DNA from: Allorhizocola rhizosphaerae
GTDB taxonomy: Bacteria > Actinomycetota > Actinomycetes > Mycobacteriales > Micromonosporaceae
Direction of reading: 5' to 3'
NCBI RefSeq assembly: GCF_003426775.1
Contig: NZ_QJUG01000034.1
Span: 1 to 51,115, forward strand
Length of the DNA: 51,115 nucleotides
This document shows, piece by piece, positions 43,709 to 50,685 of the stretch. The position numbers and the translations under genes are program-made. How positions within the stretch are numbered: the first letter of the stretch is position 1; every line of letters begins with the position of its first letter. The notes under the pieces are model-generated. The model was not told where the DNA came from. It made no database searches and saw nothing but the letters and a program-made list of their open reading frames with translations.

Positions 43709-44896
43709 ATGTCATTCGAAATTATTGGTGGTACCGCGGCACCGCTCCGGCTATGGGCCGACCCCTCCACCGTCGAGGAGCGGGCGCTGCAGCAGTTGCG
43801 CAATGTCGCTGACTTGCCGTGGGTGCACGCGGTGGCGGTCATGCCCGATGTGCACACGGGGATCGGGGCCACCGTCGGCTCGGTCGTCGCCATGCACGGC
43901 GCGGTTTCGCCGGCGGCGGTGGGGGTCGACATCGGGTGCGGCATGACCGCGCAGCTGACCTCCCTGCGTGCGGAGGATCTGCCCGATGACCTATCCCGGC
44001 TGCGCAGCGCCATCGAGAAGGCGATCCCCGTGGGGTTCGGGATGCACAAGCATTCCGTCGACGTCGACCATCTGAAGACGGGTCTGCGTGGCTGGCACCG
44101 TTTCTGGAGCGACTTCGACGACCTGGCCGCGCCGCATGTCCTGCGGCGCAAGGGTCGCGCGATGCAGCAGCTGGGCACGCTCGGCGGTGGCAACCACTTC
44201 ATCGAGGTCTGCCTGGACACGCAGGGCCGGGTCTGGCTGATGCTGCACTCCGGCTCGCGCGGTGTCGGCAACGAGCTGGCCCAGTTCCACATCGAACGGG
44301 CCAAAGAGCTGCCGCACAACGCCGACCTGCCCGATCCCGACCTCGCGGTCTTCGTCGCCGGCTCGCCGACGATGGAGGCGTACCGCCGGGATCTGTTCTG
44401 GGCGCAGGATTACGCCCGGCGCAACCGAGCGGTCATGATGGCGCTGCTGCGCGATGTCGTGCGGGCCCAGTTCCGCAAGGCCACGTTCGGTGAGGAGATC
44501 TCCTGCCACCACAACTACGTGGCCGATGAGGTCCACGATGGGCACGAGGTGCTCGTCACGCGCAAGGGCGCGATCCGGGCGGGCGCCGGCGACCTCGGCA
44601 TCATCCCGGGCTCGATGGGCGCTTCGTCGTTTATCGTGCGCGGGCTGGGCTCGCCCGCGGCGCTGGAGTCGGCCTCGCACGGTGCGGGGCGGCGAATGAG
44701 CCGCACGCAGGCCCGCAAGCAGTTCAGCGCGGTCGACCTCGAAGAGCAGACCCGGGGAGTGGAGTGCCGCAAGGACAGCGGGGTGGTCGACGAGATCCCC
44801 GCTGCATATAAGGACATCGATGAGGTCATGGCGCGCCAGTCGGACCTGGTCGAGATCCTGGCACGGCTCAAGCAGGTGGTCTGCGTCAAGGGCTGA
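43709..44896 (+). CDS. rtcB: RNA-splicing ligase RtcB
   Basis: 395 residues from ATG 43709, with AAGGAGAGG just upstream; the extension to 43484 covers the promoter. Hallmarks in order: MPDVHTGIGATVGSV, VDIGCGMTAQL with the metal Cys, LGGGNHFIEV, MLHSGSRGVGN, SCHHNYV, GSMGASSFIVRG, and SHGAGRRMSR with the guanylylated His. It joins 2',3'-cyclic-phosphate (or 3'-phosphate) and 5'-OH RNA ends using GTP and Mn, in RNA repair. No rtcA, archease or rtcR neighbour is present. It is monocistronic: a strong terminator follows 12 bp after the stop. Confidence 0.96.
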   Translation: MSFEIIGGTAAPLRLWADPSTVEERALQQLRNVADLPWVHAVAVMPDVHTGIGATVGSVVAMHGAVSPAAVGVDIGCGMTAQLTSLRAEDLPDDLSRLRSAIEKAIPVGFGMHKHSVDVDHLKTGLRGWHRFWSDFDDLAAPHVLRRKGRAMQQLGTLGGGNHFIEVCLDTQGRVWLMLHSGSRGVGNELAQFHIERAKELPHNADLPDPDLAVFVAGSPTMEAYRRDLFWAQDYARRNRAVMMALLRDVVRAQFRKATFGEEISCHHNYVADEVHDGHEVLVTRKGAIRAGAGDLGIIPGSMGASSFIVRGLGSPAALESASHGAGRRMSRTQARKQFSAVDLEEQTRGVECRKDSGVVDEIPAAYKDIDEVMARQSDLVEILARLKQVVCVKG

Positions 44897-44907
44897 TCCT
44901 GTGCCGT

Positions 44908-44934
44908 AGCCGGGAGGGATTTCCCCTCCCGGCT
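44908..44934 (+). terminator. Terminator after rtcB
   Basis: Perfect 11-bp stem (44908-44918 AGCCGGGAGGG, 44924-44934) with a 5-base loop, 12 bp beyond the rtcB stop. Confidence 0.85.
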
Positions 44935-44982
44935 GATCGGAGGTGCCGCCTTCGGTCCGAGCCTCGTGGAAGGAACAGACAT

Positions 44983-46083
44983 ATGTCGGTCGACCTGCCC
45001 CACGCCCTGGTCGCTGCTGCCCAGCGGCTGGGTGTGGCACAGTTACGCGTGTTCGGCCAGCCGCTGGCCGGCAGTCCGCGAGCGGTGGTCGTGCGAGCCG
45101 GCTCAACTGCCGGCGATGAGCATCGCCATGTGGTCGTGAAGGCCTTCGACATAGAACAGACCGATGAAGGCTGGCCCCGCGAGTCGACGGCGCTTTCTGT
45201 CCTCAATGGCCGGAGGTTGCCGGCACCGACCCTGCTGGCGGCGGTGGCCGACCCGCCGTTGATCGTCACGGCCGACCTCGGTACCGGGCTCAGCCTCGCC
45301 GATCGGCTGCGTGGCGACGACGCGGGTGCGGCGGCGCTGACGCTGCAGTCGTGGGCGAGATCGTTGGGCCGGCTGCACGCCGCGACGGTCGAGGCCGGGC
45401 GGGCGTTCGCCGCCGGGTTGACTCCCGGGATCGCGGCGGATTCCACCGAGGCCATGGTGACCGACGGCATCGAATCGCTGAGCCGAAACGTTGCCCGGGT
45501 CGGGTTGACCGCGTCAGACGAGGCGATCGCTCCGCTTCGGGCCCTCGCCGGCAGCGTCGGTGGGCCGGTGGCCCTCAGCCCGGCCGATGCCTGCCCCGAC
45601 AACAACGTCGAAACACCGGACGGCCTCGTGCTCGTCGACTTCGAAAACGCGACCGTCCGCCCGGTGGCCTGGGACTTGGCCTACCTGGTCGTGCCATGGC
45701 CGACATGCTGGTGCGCATGGCGGTTGCCGGATGGCTTGGCCGCGGACGCTTTGGCCGAGTGGCGCTCCGCTTCGGCGCTGCCGCTATCCACTTTGGACAT
45801 CGCTCGGGCCGCCATCGTCTGGGTCGCCATCGCGACCGGCTGGCTTCTGGGCGGAGCCCTCGACGGTGTGTCGGGCATTGGCCGCGACGACCGGACCGGG
45901 CCGCCGCGCCGCGCGCTGCTTCTGCACCGGTTGGGGCTGCTCACCGGTGCAACCGAGACCCGGCTGGCGCCGGTGGCTGACCTGGTCGACCCTGCGTTGC
46001 GCACGCTGGCAACCCAACTGCGAACGGCGCTTGTTCACCAGTGGGGAGAGCAAGAACTGCCGCTGCCACCGGCCCTGGACTGA
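44983..46083 (+). CDS. APH-fold phosphotransferase-like protein
   Basis: 366 residues. The kinase-like pattern includes VVVKAFD (lysine strand), STALSVLNGRRLPAPTLLAAV, a catalytic-loop equivalent LSPADACPDNNV and a metal-site equivalent LVDFENATVRPVAWDLAYL. The catalytic loop lacks the usual HGD opening: it reads SPAD, though the following Asp and Asn are kept. Activity is therefore uncertain and resistance function should not be assumed. It resembles conserved actinobacterial homologues annotated as aminoglycoside-phosphotransferase family. GGAAGGAAC lies about 10 bases before ATG 44983. No operon partner. Confidence 0.72.
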   Translation: MSVDLPHALVAAAQRLGVAQLRVFGQPLAGSPRAVVVRAGSTAGDEHRHVVVKAFDIEQTDEGWPRESTALSVLNGRRLPAPTLLAAVADPPLIVTADLGTGLSLADRLRGDDAGAAALTLQSWARSLGRLHAATVEAGRAFAAGLTPGIAADSTEAMVTDGIESLSRNVARVGLTASDEAIAPLRALAGSVGGPVALSPADACPDNNVETPDGLVLVDFENATVRPVAWDLAYLVVPWPTCWCAWRLPDGLAADALAEWRSASALPLSTLDIARAAIVWVAIATGWLLGGALDGVSGIGRDDRTGPPRRALLLHRLGLLTGATETRLAPVADLVDPALRTLATQLRTALVHQWGEQELPLPPALD

Positions 46084-46172
46084 ACACCGGCGCGGTTCAA
46101 GGCTAGTTATATATGTCGATGTTCGGCTATCGTGGGCGAATCCCTCTCACCACGATGGAGTGTGATGCCCGA

Positions 46173-47111
46173 ATGAAGCTGAAGCTATGGCGCGTCAGCA
46201 CAGTCGCCCTCGCTACGGTTGGCATGGCCCTCACGATGGGCGCCACCGCTACCGCCAAGCCCGCCCTCGGAAACGGCGTCTACATCAGCGCCGCCGCACA
46301 GGCTCGCGCGCAGGCGTTCTGGACACCGGAGCGCATGCGCGCCGCACAACCGCTGGAGCTGCCCGCGGTGGCGGTACAGCCCGACGCGGTCGCCAAGGCC
46401 GGAACACCCACGACGATCGAGCCGATGGCCTTCCCCAACGGCGGCAGCGCCTGGACCGGCGGCGGTGCCGTGGTGCGTACCACCGGCCGGGTCTTCTTCA
46501 CCTACCAGGGCCGCACCGCGTCCTGCTCCGGAAGCGCCGTCACCAGCGCCAACAAGAGCACCGTCATGACCGCCGGCCACTGCGTGAAGCTCGACGGCGC
46601 GTTCCACACCAACTGGACCTTCGTCCCGGCCTACAACAACGGCAACGCCCCCTACGGCACGTGGACCGCACGGTCGCTGCGGGCCACCCCGCAATGGGTC
46701 GCCAGCGAGAACATCACGTACGACATCGGCGCCGCCGTGGTCAACACGCTCAATGGGGCGCTGCTCACCGACGTCGTCGGCGGGCAAGGCGTCGCCTTCA
46801 ACCAGCCCCGTGGGCAGAATATGTACGCCTTCGGCTACCCGGCCGCCTCGCCCTACAACGGCAGCACCCTGATCTACTGCAGCGGCACGGTCTTCAACGA
46901 GTTCCTCGGCACCGGTGCGATCGGCATGACCTGCAATATGACCGGTGGCGCGAGCGGCGGGCCATGGTTCCTGTCCTTCAGCGAAGCGACCGGCACCGGC
47001 CTGCTGAACTCCGTCAACAGCTTCAAGTACAACTTCTTCCCCAACTGGATGTTCGGGCCGTACTTCGGTCCGGATGCACAGAACCTTTACAACAGCGCGC
47101 AGAGCGCCTGA
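46173..47111 (+). CDS. Secreted trypsin-like serine protease (S1 fold)
   Basis: 312 residues from ATG 46173, with GGAGTG about 11 bases upstream; earlier in-frame starts lack a ribosome site. Signal peptide about 1-29 (VALATVGMALTMGATATA). A propeptide-like segment follows to about 95. The triad is visible: His in MTAGHC, Asp in TYDIGAAVV, Ser in TGGASGGPWF. One Cys pair flanks the His loop (ASCSGSAV...GHC) and another the Ser loop (YCSG...MTCNM). Members cleave proteins outside the cell; specificity cannot be read here. The gene stands alone and ends in a hairpin. Confidence 0.9.
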   Translation: MKLKLWRVSTVALATVGMALTMGATATAKPALGNGVYISAAAQARAQAFWTPERMRAAQPLELPAVAVQPDAVAKAGTPTTIEPMAFPNGGSAWTGGGAVVRTTGRVFFTYQGRTASCSGSAVTSANKSTVMTAGHCVKLDGAFHTNWTFVPAYNNGNAPYGTWTARSLRATPQWVASENITYDIGAAVVNTLNGALLTDVVGGQGVAFNQPRGQNMYAFGYPAASPYNGSTLIYCSGTVFNEFLGTGAIGMTCNMTGGASGGPWFLSFSEATGTGLLNSVNSFKYNFFPNWMFGPYFGPDAQNLYNSAQSA

Positions 47112-47118
47112 ACCACAA

Positions 47119-47151
47119 GGGGCACCGGCGGCTTCGATCCGGCGGTGCCCC
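47119..47151 (+). terminator. Terminator after the serine protease gene
   Basis: 9-bp GC-rich inverted repeat (GGGGCACCG at 47119-47127, CGGTGCCCC at 47143-47151), starting 8 bp after the stop. Confidence 0.7.
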
Positions 47152-47527
47152 GCCTCTGTGGGTCGGCATCGCGTAGGCCGGCTCAGGCCGCGCAGACCGT
47201 CGGCGGGCTGCCCGCCGACCGCTTCAGGTCATCGATGGCCCTGGGTGTCCTACATCAACGTCCCGATCGCGCGGCGATCCCGTCCCTGATGCCTTCGCCA
47301 GCGGCTGGGATTTACCGCCTTCCCCAGCGGTGCGGCGTTGCTGCCGATGACCCTGCTCATCATCGCGAAACAGCCACGAATCGGAAGCCAGCTACGAAAA
47401 AGCCGTGTCCAACCGACGGCGCGGCTAAGTCGACGCTGGTGGCTTCCGAACGCGTTGCGGGAGCCACCTGCGGAAGACCTCTCGGGGGTGGCCTCTCCAT
47501 GGCGATTCGCGTCACACAGCCATTGAT
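47152..47527. other. Intergenic region upstream of the SDR gene
   Basis: About 375 bp in which I see no supported gene. Short open frames have no family likeness or ribosome site. Confidence 0.45.
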
Positions 47528-47553
47528 TTAGAGCGGACTCTAACTCCTAGGGT
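47523..47553 (+). promoter_or_regulatory. SDR promoter with operator-like palindrome
   Basis: Perfect dyad TTAGAG-CGGA-CTCTAA at 47528-47543. It sits between a possible -35 TTGATT (47523-47528) and a possible -10 TAGGGT (47548-47553), giving a 19-bp spacer, the unusual spacing of MerR-type promoters. The SDR start codon lies at 47601. A TetR-type repressor is also possible. Confidence 0.5.
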
Positions 47554-47600
47554 CGATTCATCGCCGCAGTCGGCCGCGGAAGAAAGTACTAGGAGAGATC

Positions 47601-48428
47601 ATGAGCGTTTGGTTTGTCACCGGTGCGTCGCGAGGGTTGGGTGCCGAGATCGTCCGTGCGGCGCTCGGCCGTGGGCACAACGTCATTGCCGCGGCCCGGG
47701 ATACGTCGGCTGTGCTCAAGGCATACCCGGAGGAGCCGGCCGGGCTGCTGGCGGTGACCGCAGACGTGACCAGACCGGAGCAGCTGACGGCCGCGGTCGA
47801 GGCGGGCCTGGCGCAGTTCGGCCGGATCGATGTGGTGGTCAACAACGCCGGTTTCGGCGTGGTGGGCGCGGTTGAGGAGATCTCCGACAGTGCGGCCCGG
47901 GATCAGTTCGACGTCAACATCTTCGGCGTTCTCAACACATTGCGGGCGACCCTGCCGACCCTGCGAGCGCAGCGATCCGGGCACGTGCTCAACATCGGCT
48001 CGATGACCGGCTTCGCGACTGTGCCCGCGATGGGGCTATATGGCGCGACGAAGTTCGCTCTGGAGGGCATCTCCGAGGCGCTGCGCGGCGAGCTGGCCCC
48101 GTTGGGCGTTCGGGTCACGATTATCGAGCCGGGCAGCTTCCGCACCGACTTCCTCAACGACTCCAGCCTGCAGGTCGAGCCAACGTCCATTTCGGACTAT
48201 GCGGCGGGTGCGGGGCCGGTGCGCCAGGCCCTGGTCGCCAACAACGGCCGCCAGCCGGGCGATCCTGTGAAGGCGGCCAAGGCCATCGTCGACATCACCG
48301 AGGTCGCCGAGCCACCGCTGCGCCTGACACTCGGCACGGACGCTGTCGCCCGCATCGAGGCCAAGCTGGATCTGGTGCGGCGGGAGCTCGACCAGTGGCG
48401 GCACGTGGCCCTCTCCACCGACATCTGA
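47601..48428 (+). CDS. Short-chain dehydrogenase/reductase
   Basis: 275 residues with the classical SDR pattern: cofactor motif TGASRGLG (7-14), structural NNAG, Ser in LNIGSMTG, catalytic YGATK and PGSFRTDF after it. An Arg follows the first Gly-rich loop (AAARDTS), which favours NADP. AGGAGAG lies six bases before ATG 47601. Substrate unknown. It is preceded by an operator-like dyad and stands alone, so it is probably an inducible detoxifying or xenobiotic-responsive enzyme; that is inference. Confidence 0.92.
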   Translation: MSVWFVTGASRGLGAEIVRAALGRGHNVIAAARDTSAVLKAYPEEPAGLLAVTADVTRPEQLTAAVEAGLAQFGRIDVVVNNAGFGVVGAVEEISDSAARDQFDVNIFGVLNTLRATLPTLRAQRSGHVLNIGSMTGFATVPAMGLYGATKFALEGISEALRGELAPLGVRVTIIEPGSFRTDFLNDSSLQVEPTSISDYAAGAGPVRQALVANNGRQPGDPVKAAKAIVDITEVAEPPLRLTLGTDAVARIEAKLDLVRRELDQWRHVALSTDI

Positions 48429-48564
48429 GCATTACGGTCGCGTCGACGGTCCGGTCCCAGTCGGCATAATGCGCCATTTGATGCCGGGTGCCTGGCGTGC
48501 GCGACGACCTCGCCGACTGCCCGTGGCGATCCGCACCATCGGGCATGTCAACGTCAAGCTCAGG

Positions 48565-49377
48565 TCACCTCGTATTGAGGAACTGAGCGACCGCGGGTGC
48601 CAGGAGCGGCGAGAGCAGCACGTCATAGTGCGTGGTGCCCGGCAGGATCGCCAGATGCGTTGCCGCACGGCCGGATCCGTCCACACCGGCGTCGCGTTGC
48701 CCGCCCCCGAGCAGGCCATAGAAGTCTACGACGTGTGCGGGCCGCACGCTGTCGGCATCGGCGAAGACCAGCATGGTCGTGGCGCTGATCGCGGGCAGGT
48801 CGGCGGACCAGTCGTAGTCCTGCGCGAGGTGTTCGCTCGTCTTGGCGACGAGCTTGGCCCAGTCATCGGGCCGCGGCGCGACCCGGGCATAGTGCTGGTA
48901 ATTCGGGGAAGGCTTCAGCATTTCCGCCAGCCCCGGGTGCTGGTGGTCCATCGCCGCGATCACTTCGGAGTGATTGCCAGACCGGGCGAAGGGCACGGAG
49001 ACCAGGACCAGCCGGCGCACCAGCGCGGGGTGCTGGATGGCGGTGCGCAGCGCCACCTCGCCGCCGAGCGAATAGCCCATCAGATCGGCCTGTTCCAACC
49101 CGAGGTACCGGATCAGCGCGGCGATGTCCTCGGCGAGCAGCGCGGGGTCCAGTGGACGGTCGATGTCGGCCGTGCGGCCATGGCCCCGCATGTCGACGGC
49201 GATGACCCGGCGCTCGGCTGCCAGGGCGGGGACGATCGGGCCGAGCAGGGCGGCGGCGCCGAAGCCACCGTGAAGCAGGATCAGCGGCTCGCCTGCGCCG
49301 TGCTCCTCATAGTGCAGGGACAAGCCGTTGACCTCGGCGTAGCTTGCGGGGTTTACCTCGGTGGTGAGCTGGTTCAT
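48565..49377 (-). CDS. Alpha/beta-hydrolase-fold enzyme
   Basis: 270 residues from ATG 49377; the extension to 49431 reaches the divergent promoter. Motifs: oxyanion block LILLHGGFG, VIAVDMRGHGRT, nucleophile elbow MGYSLGGEVA, Asp region MLVFADADSV and His in LPGTTHYDVL. No signal peptide, so cytosolic. The family spans esterases, peroxidases and C-C hydrolases; the substrate cannot be read. It diverges from the TetR gene, which very likely controls it through the repeats between them. The alternative lactonase or haloperoxidase labels cannot be excluded. Confidence 0.88.
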   Translation of the reverse strand: MNQLTTEVNPASYAEVNGLSLHYEEHGAGEPLILLHGGFGAAALLGPIVPALAAERRVIAVDMRGHGRTADIDRPLDPALLAEDIAALIRYLGLEQADLMGYSLGGEVALRTAIQHPALVRRLVLVSVPFARSGNHSEVIAAMDHQHPGLAEMLKPSPNYQHYARVAPRPDDWAKLVAKTSEHLAQDYDWSADLPAISATTMLVFADADSVRPAHVVDFYGLLGGGQRDAGVDGSGRAATHLAILPGTTHYDVLLSPLLAPAVAQFLNTR

Positions 49378-49445
49378 TCGGTTCCATTCGTTGTGCCCTC
49401 TGCGGCCGGGGCCCTGAGCGGCTCGGCGCAACTGAACTGAACCGT

Positions 49446-49490
49446 ACAGATAAGTTTTGCTGAACGCAACAGTTAAGTTAGGCTCGGATC
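49446..49490. promoter_or_regulatory. Divergent hydrolase/TetR promoter with paired 11-bp direct repeats
   Basis: ACAGATAAGTT (49446-49456) and ACAGTTAAGTT (49469-49479) match at 10 of 11 bases, 23 bp apart, with the dyad TTGC-TGAAC-GCAA (49457-49469) between. For the TetR gene, TTGCTG and TAGGCT (49479-49484) form a 16-bp-spaced promoter that would start transcription at or next to the ATG. For the hydrolase, TTGCGT and TACGGT on the minus strand are 17 bp apart. Both promoters overlap the repeats. Confidence 0.55.
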
Positions 49491-50126
49491 ATGCCGCAGG
49501 CCAACGCAACGTCAGCTCCATCGGGCAAGCGCGCAGAGCGCAGCAGGCAGGCCATCATCGCCGCCGCGCGCGAAGTGTTCGTCCGCGACGGGTTCGACGT
49601 CAACCTGGAGATCGTCGCCGCCGCCGCGGGCGTGTCAAAGGTGACCGTCTACAACCACTTCCGGAGCAAGGAAGACCTGTTTACGGCGGTCATCGGGCAG
49701 GCGTTGGACGAGGCTCTCGGCTCCACGCTCGGCGAGGCTCGGGCGTCGCTGACCAACACCAGGGACGTGCGTAAAGCGCTCACCCGCACCGCCCGTGCCT
49801 TGTTAGCGGGCGTCACCAGTCCGTCGGTGCTCGCGCTTCGCAACCTCGTGACCGGTGAGCTGCGCCGCTTTCCCCACCTCGGCCGGGCCTGGCAGGAGCG
49901 GGGCCCCGCGCAGTTCACCACCATCCTGGGCGAGGTATTCGAGGGCCTGTCCGACCGTGGCCACCTGACCATCGCCGATGTCCAGGTGGCCACCATTCAA
50001 TTCGTTGCACTGACGCTCTATCCGCACCTGGTTGCCAACGCGTTCGGGTCCAGTGTCGACAGCGAACTCGCCGATCGCCTTGTCACCGAGGGTGTCGACA
50101 TGTTCCTGAACCAGTACGAAGCGTAG
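49491..50126 (+). CDS. TetR-family transcriptional repressor
   Basis: 211 residues. The N-terminal helix-turn-helix is typical (AIIAAAREVFVRDGF ... VAAAAGVSKVTVYNHFRSKEDLF, about 20-66). The ligand-binding part resembles the AefR-like C-terminal family (LRNLVTGELRRFPHLGRAW). There is no Shine-Dalgarno, and a -10-like TAGGCT lies seven bases before the ATG, so the mRNA is probably leaderless. A TTA codon occurs at 49803-49805, which may add developmental control. It probably represses itself and the divergent hydrolase gene. Confidence 0.92.
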   Translation: MPQANATSAPSGKRAERSRQAIIAAAREVFVRDGFDVNLEIVAAAAGVSKVTVYNHFRSKEDLFTAVIGQALDEALGSTLGEARASLTNTRDVRKALTRTARALLAGVTSPSVLALRNLVTGELRRFPHLGRAWQERGPAQFTTILGEVFEGLSDRGHLTIADVQVATIQFVALTLYPHLVANAFGSSVDSELADRLVTEGVDMFLNQYEA

Positions 50127-50292
50127 TTCCGGTCAGCGGACCTCAAATTCCGCGAGTTGCAGACTTCCGCGGCTGTGCCAGCGCCGTGCGAATGTGTCCA
50201 ACGCATTGCCGTACATCCACCTCGCATCGTCCAATTTCAGCGACGTATGTCGCTAGACGGGGGAGGAGACCATGCGTTGGACACTCAAAGGA

Positions 50293-50340
50293 CGCCGTTC
50301 CCGGCCGTGAACCGCTTGGCGCGGAAAGCCGGGAACGGCG
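50293..50340 (-). terminator. Terminator after the Cys-rich peptide gene
   Basis: Perfect 13-bp inverted repeat (50293-50305 CGCCGTTCCCGGC, 50328-50340) with a 22-base loop, 8 bp beyond the stop at 50349. Confidence 0.75.
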
Positions 50341-50348
50341 ACGGCCGG

Positions 50349-50549
50349 TCAGCACCAGCCGCACGTCCCGCACTTTCCGTTGACGTACTGGCCGTCGCAG
50401 TACTGCGACCAGCACGACTTCAGGCTGCTTCCGCACGCCTGACACCAGAAATAGTTGGTGCAGCCCATGGTCGAGGCCGCGGCCGCCGTGGCACGCGGCA
50501 CAAAGATCGACAACATCCGGTCGGCGAGCCGTCCAACGGTGCTCTTCAT
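50349..50549 (-). CDS. Small cysteine-rich peptide, candidate RiPP or disulfide-rich secreted peptide
   Basis: 66 residues from ATG 50549, with a perfect AAGGAGG seven bases upstream; a longer in-frame reading lacks such a site. Residues 1-28 form a leader-like amphipathic part (MKSTVGRLADRML.. then VPRATAAAAST). Residues 29-66 are Cys- and aromatic-rich: Cys at 30, 36, 39, 46, 51, 60, 63 and 66, the last being the C-terminus, with CxxC spacings at 36/39, 60/63 and 63/66 and several Tyr/Trp. I do not recognise a named family, though small actinomycete proteins with an RLADRxL...VP leader and Cys-rich end are common. It could be a modified-peptide precursor, a disulfide-rich bacteriocin or a metal-binding peptide. 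No modifying enzyme is adjacent inside the window. Confidence 0.75.
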   Translation of the reverse strand: MKSTVGRLADRMLSIFVPRATAAAASTMGCTNYFWCQACGSSLKSCWSQYCDGQYVNGKCGTCGWC

Positions 50550-50685
50550 AACAGGCCTCCTTGGAACGATGGACGAAGATGCCATGGCACAGCGAGTCTC
50601 ACGCTCGCCCGTGCGCGGGGCAGCCTCCTCGGACCATCTCGGACGCCGGCCGGGAGGCGGCGCGTGGGCCGTCCGGTGATGTGCC

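Noticed and set aside
44983-46083. Aminoglycoside-resistance gene
   Set aside because: Only the fold is recognisable; the catalytic loop departs from resistance enzymes, so a resistance function is not supported.
48429-48472. GCATTA...TAATGC inverted repeat after the SDR gene as a terminator
   Set aside because: Only 6 bp of AT-rich stem with a 32-base loop, too weak to support.
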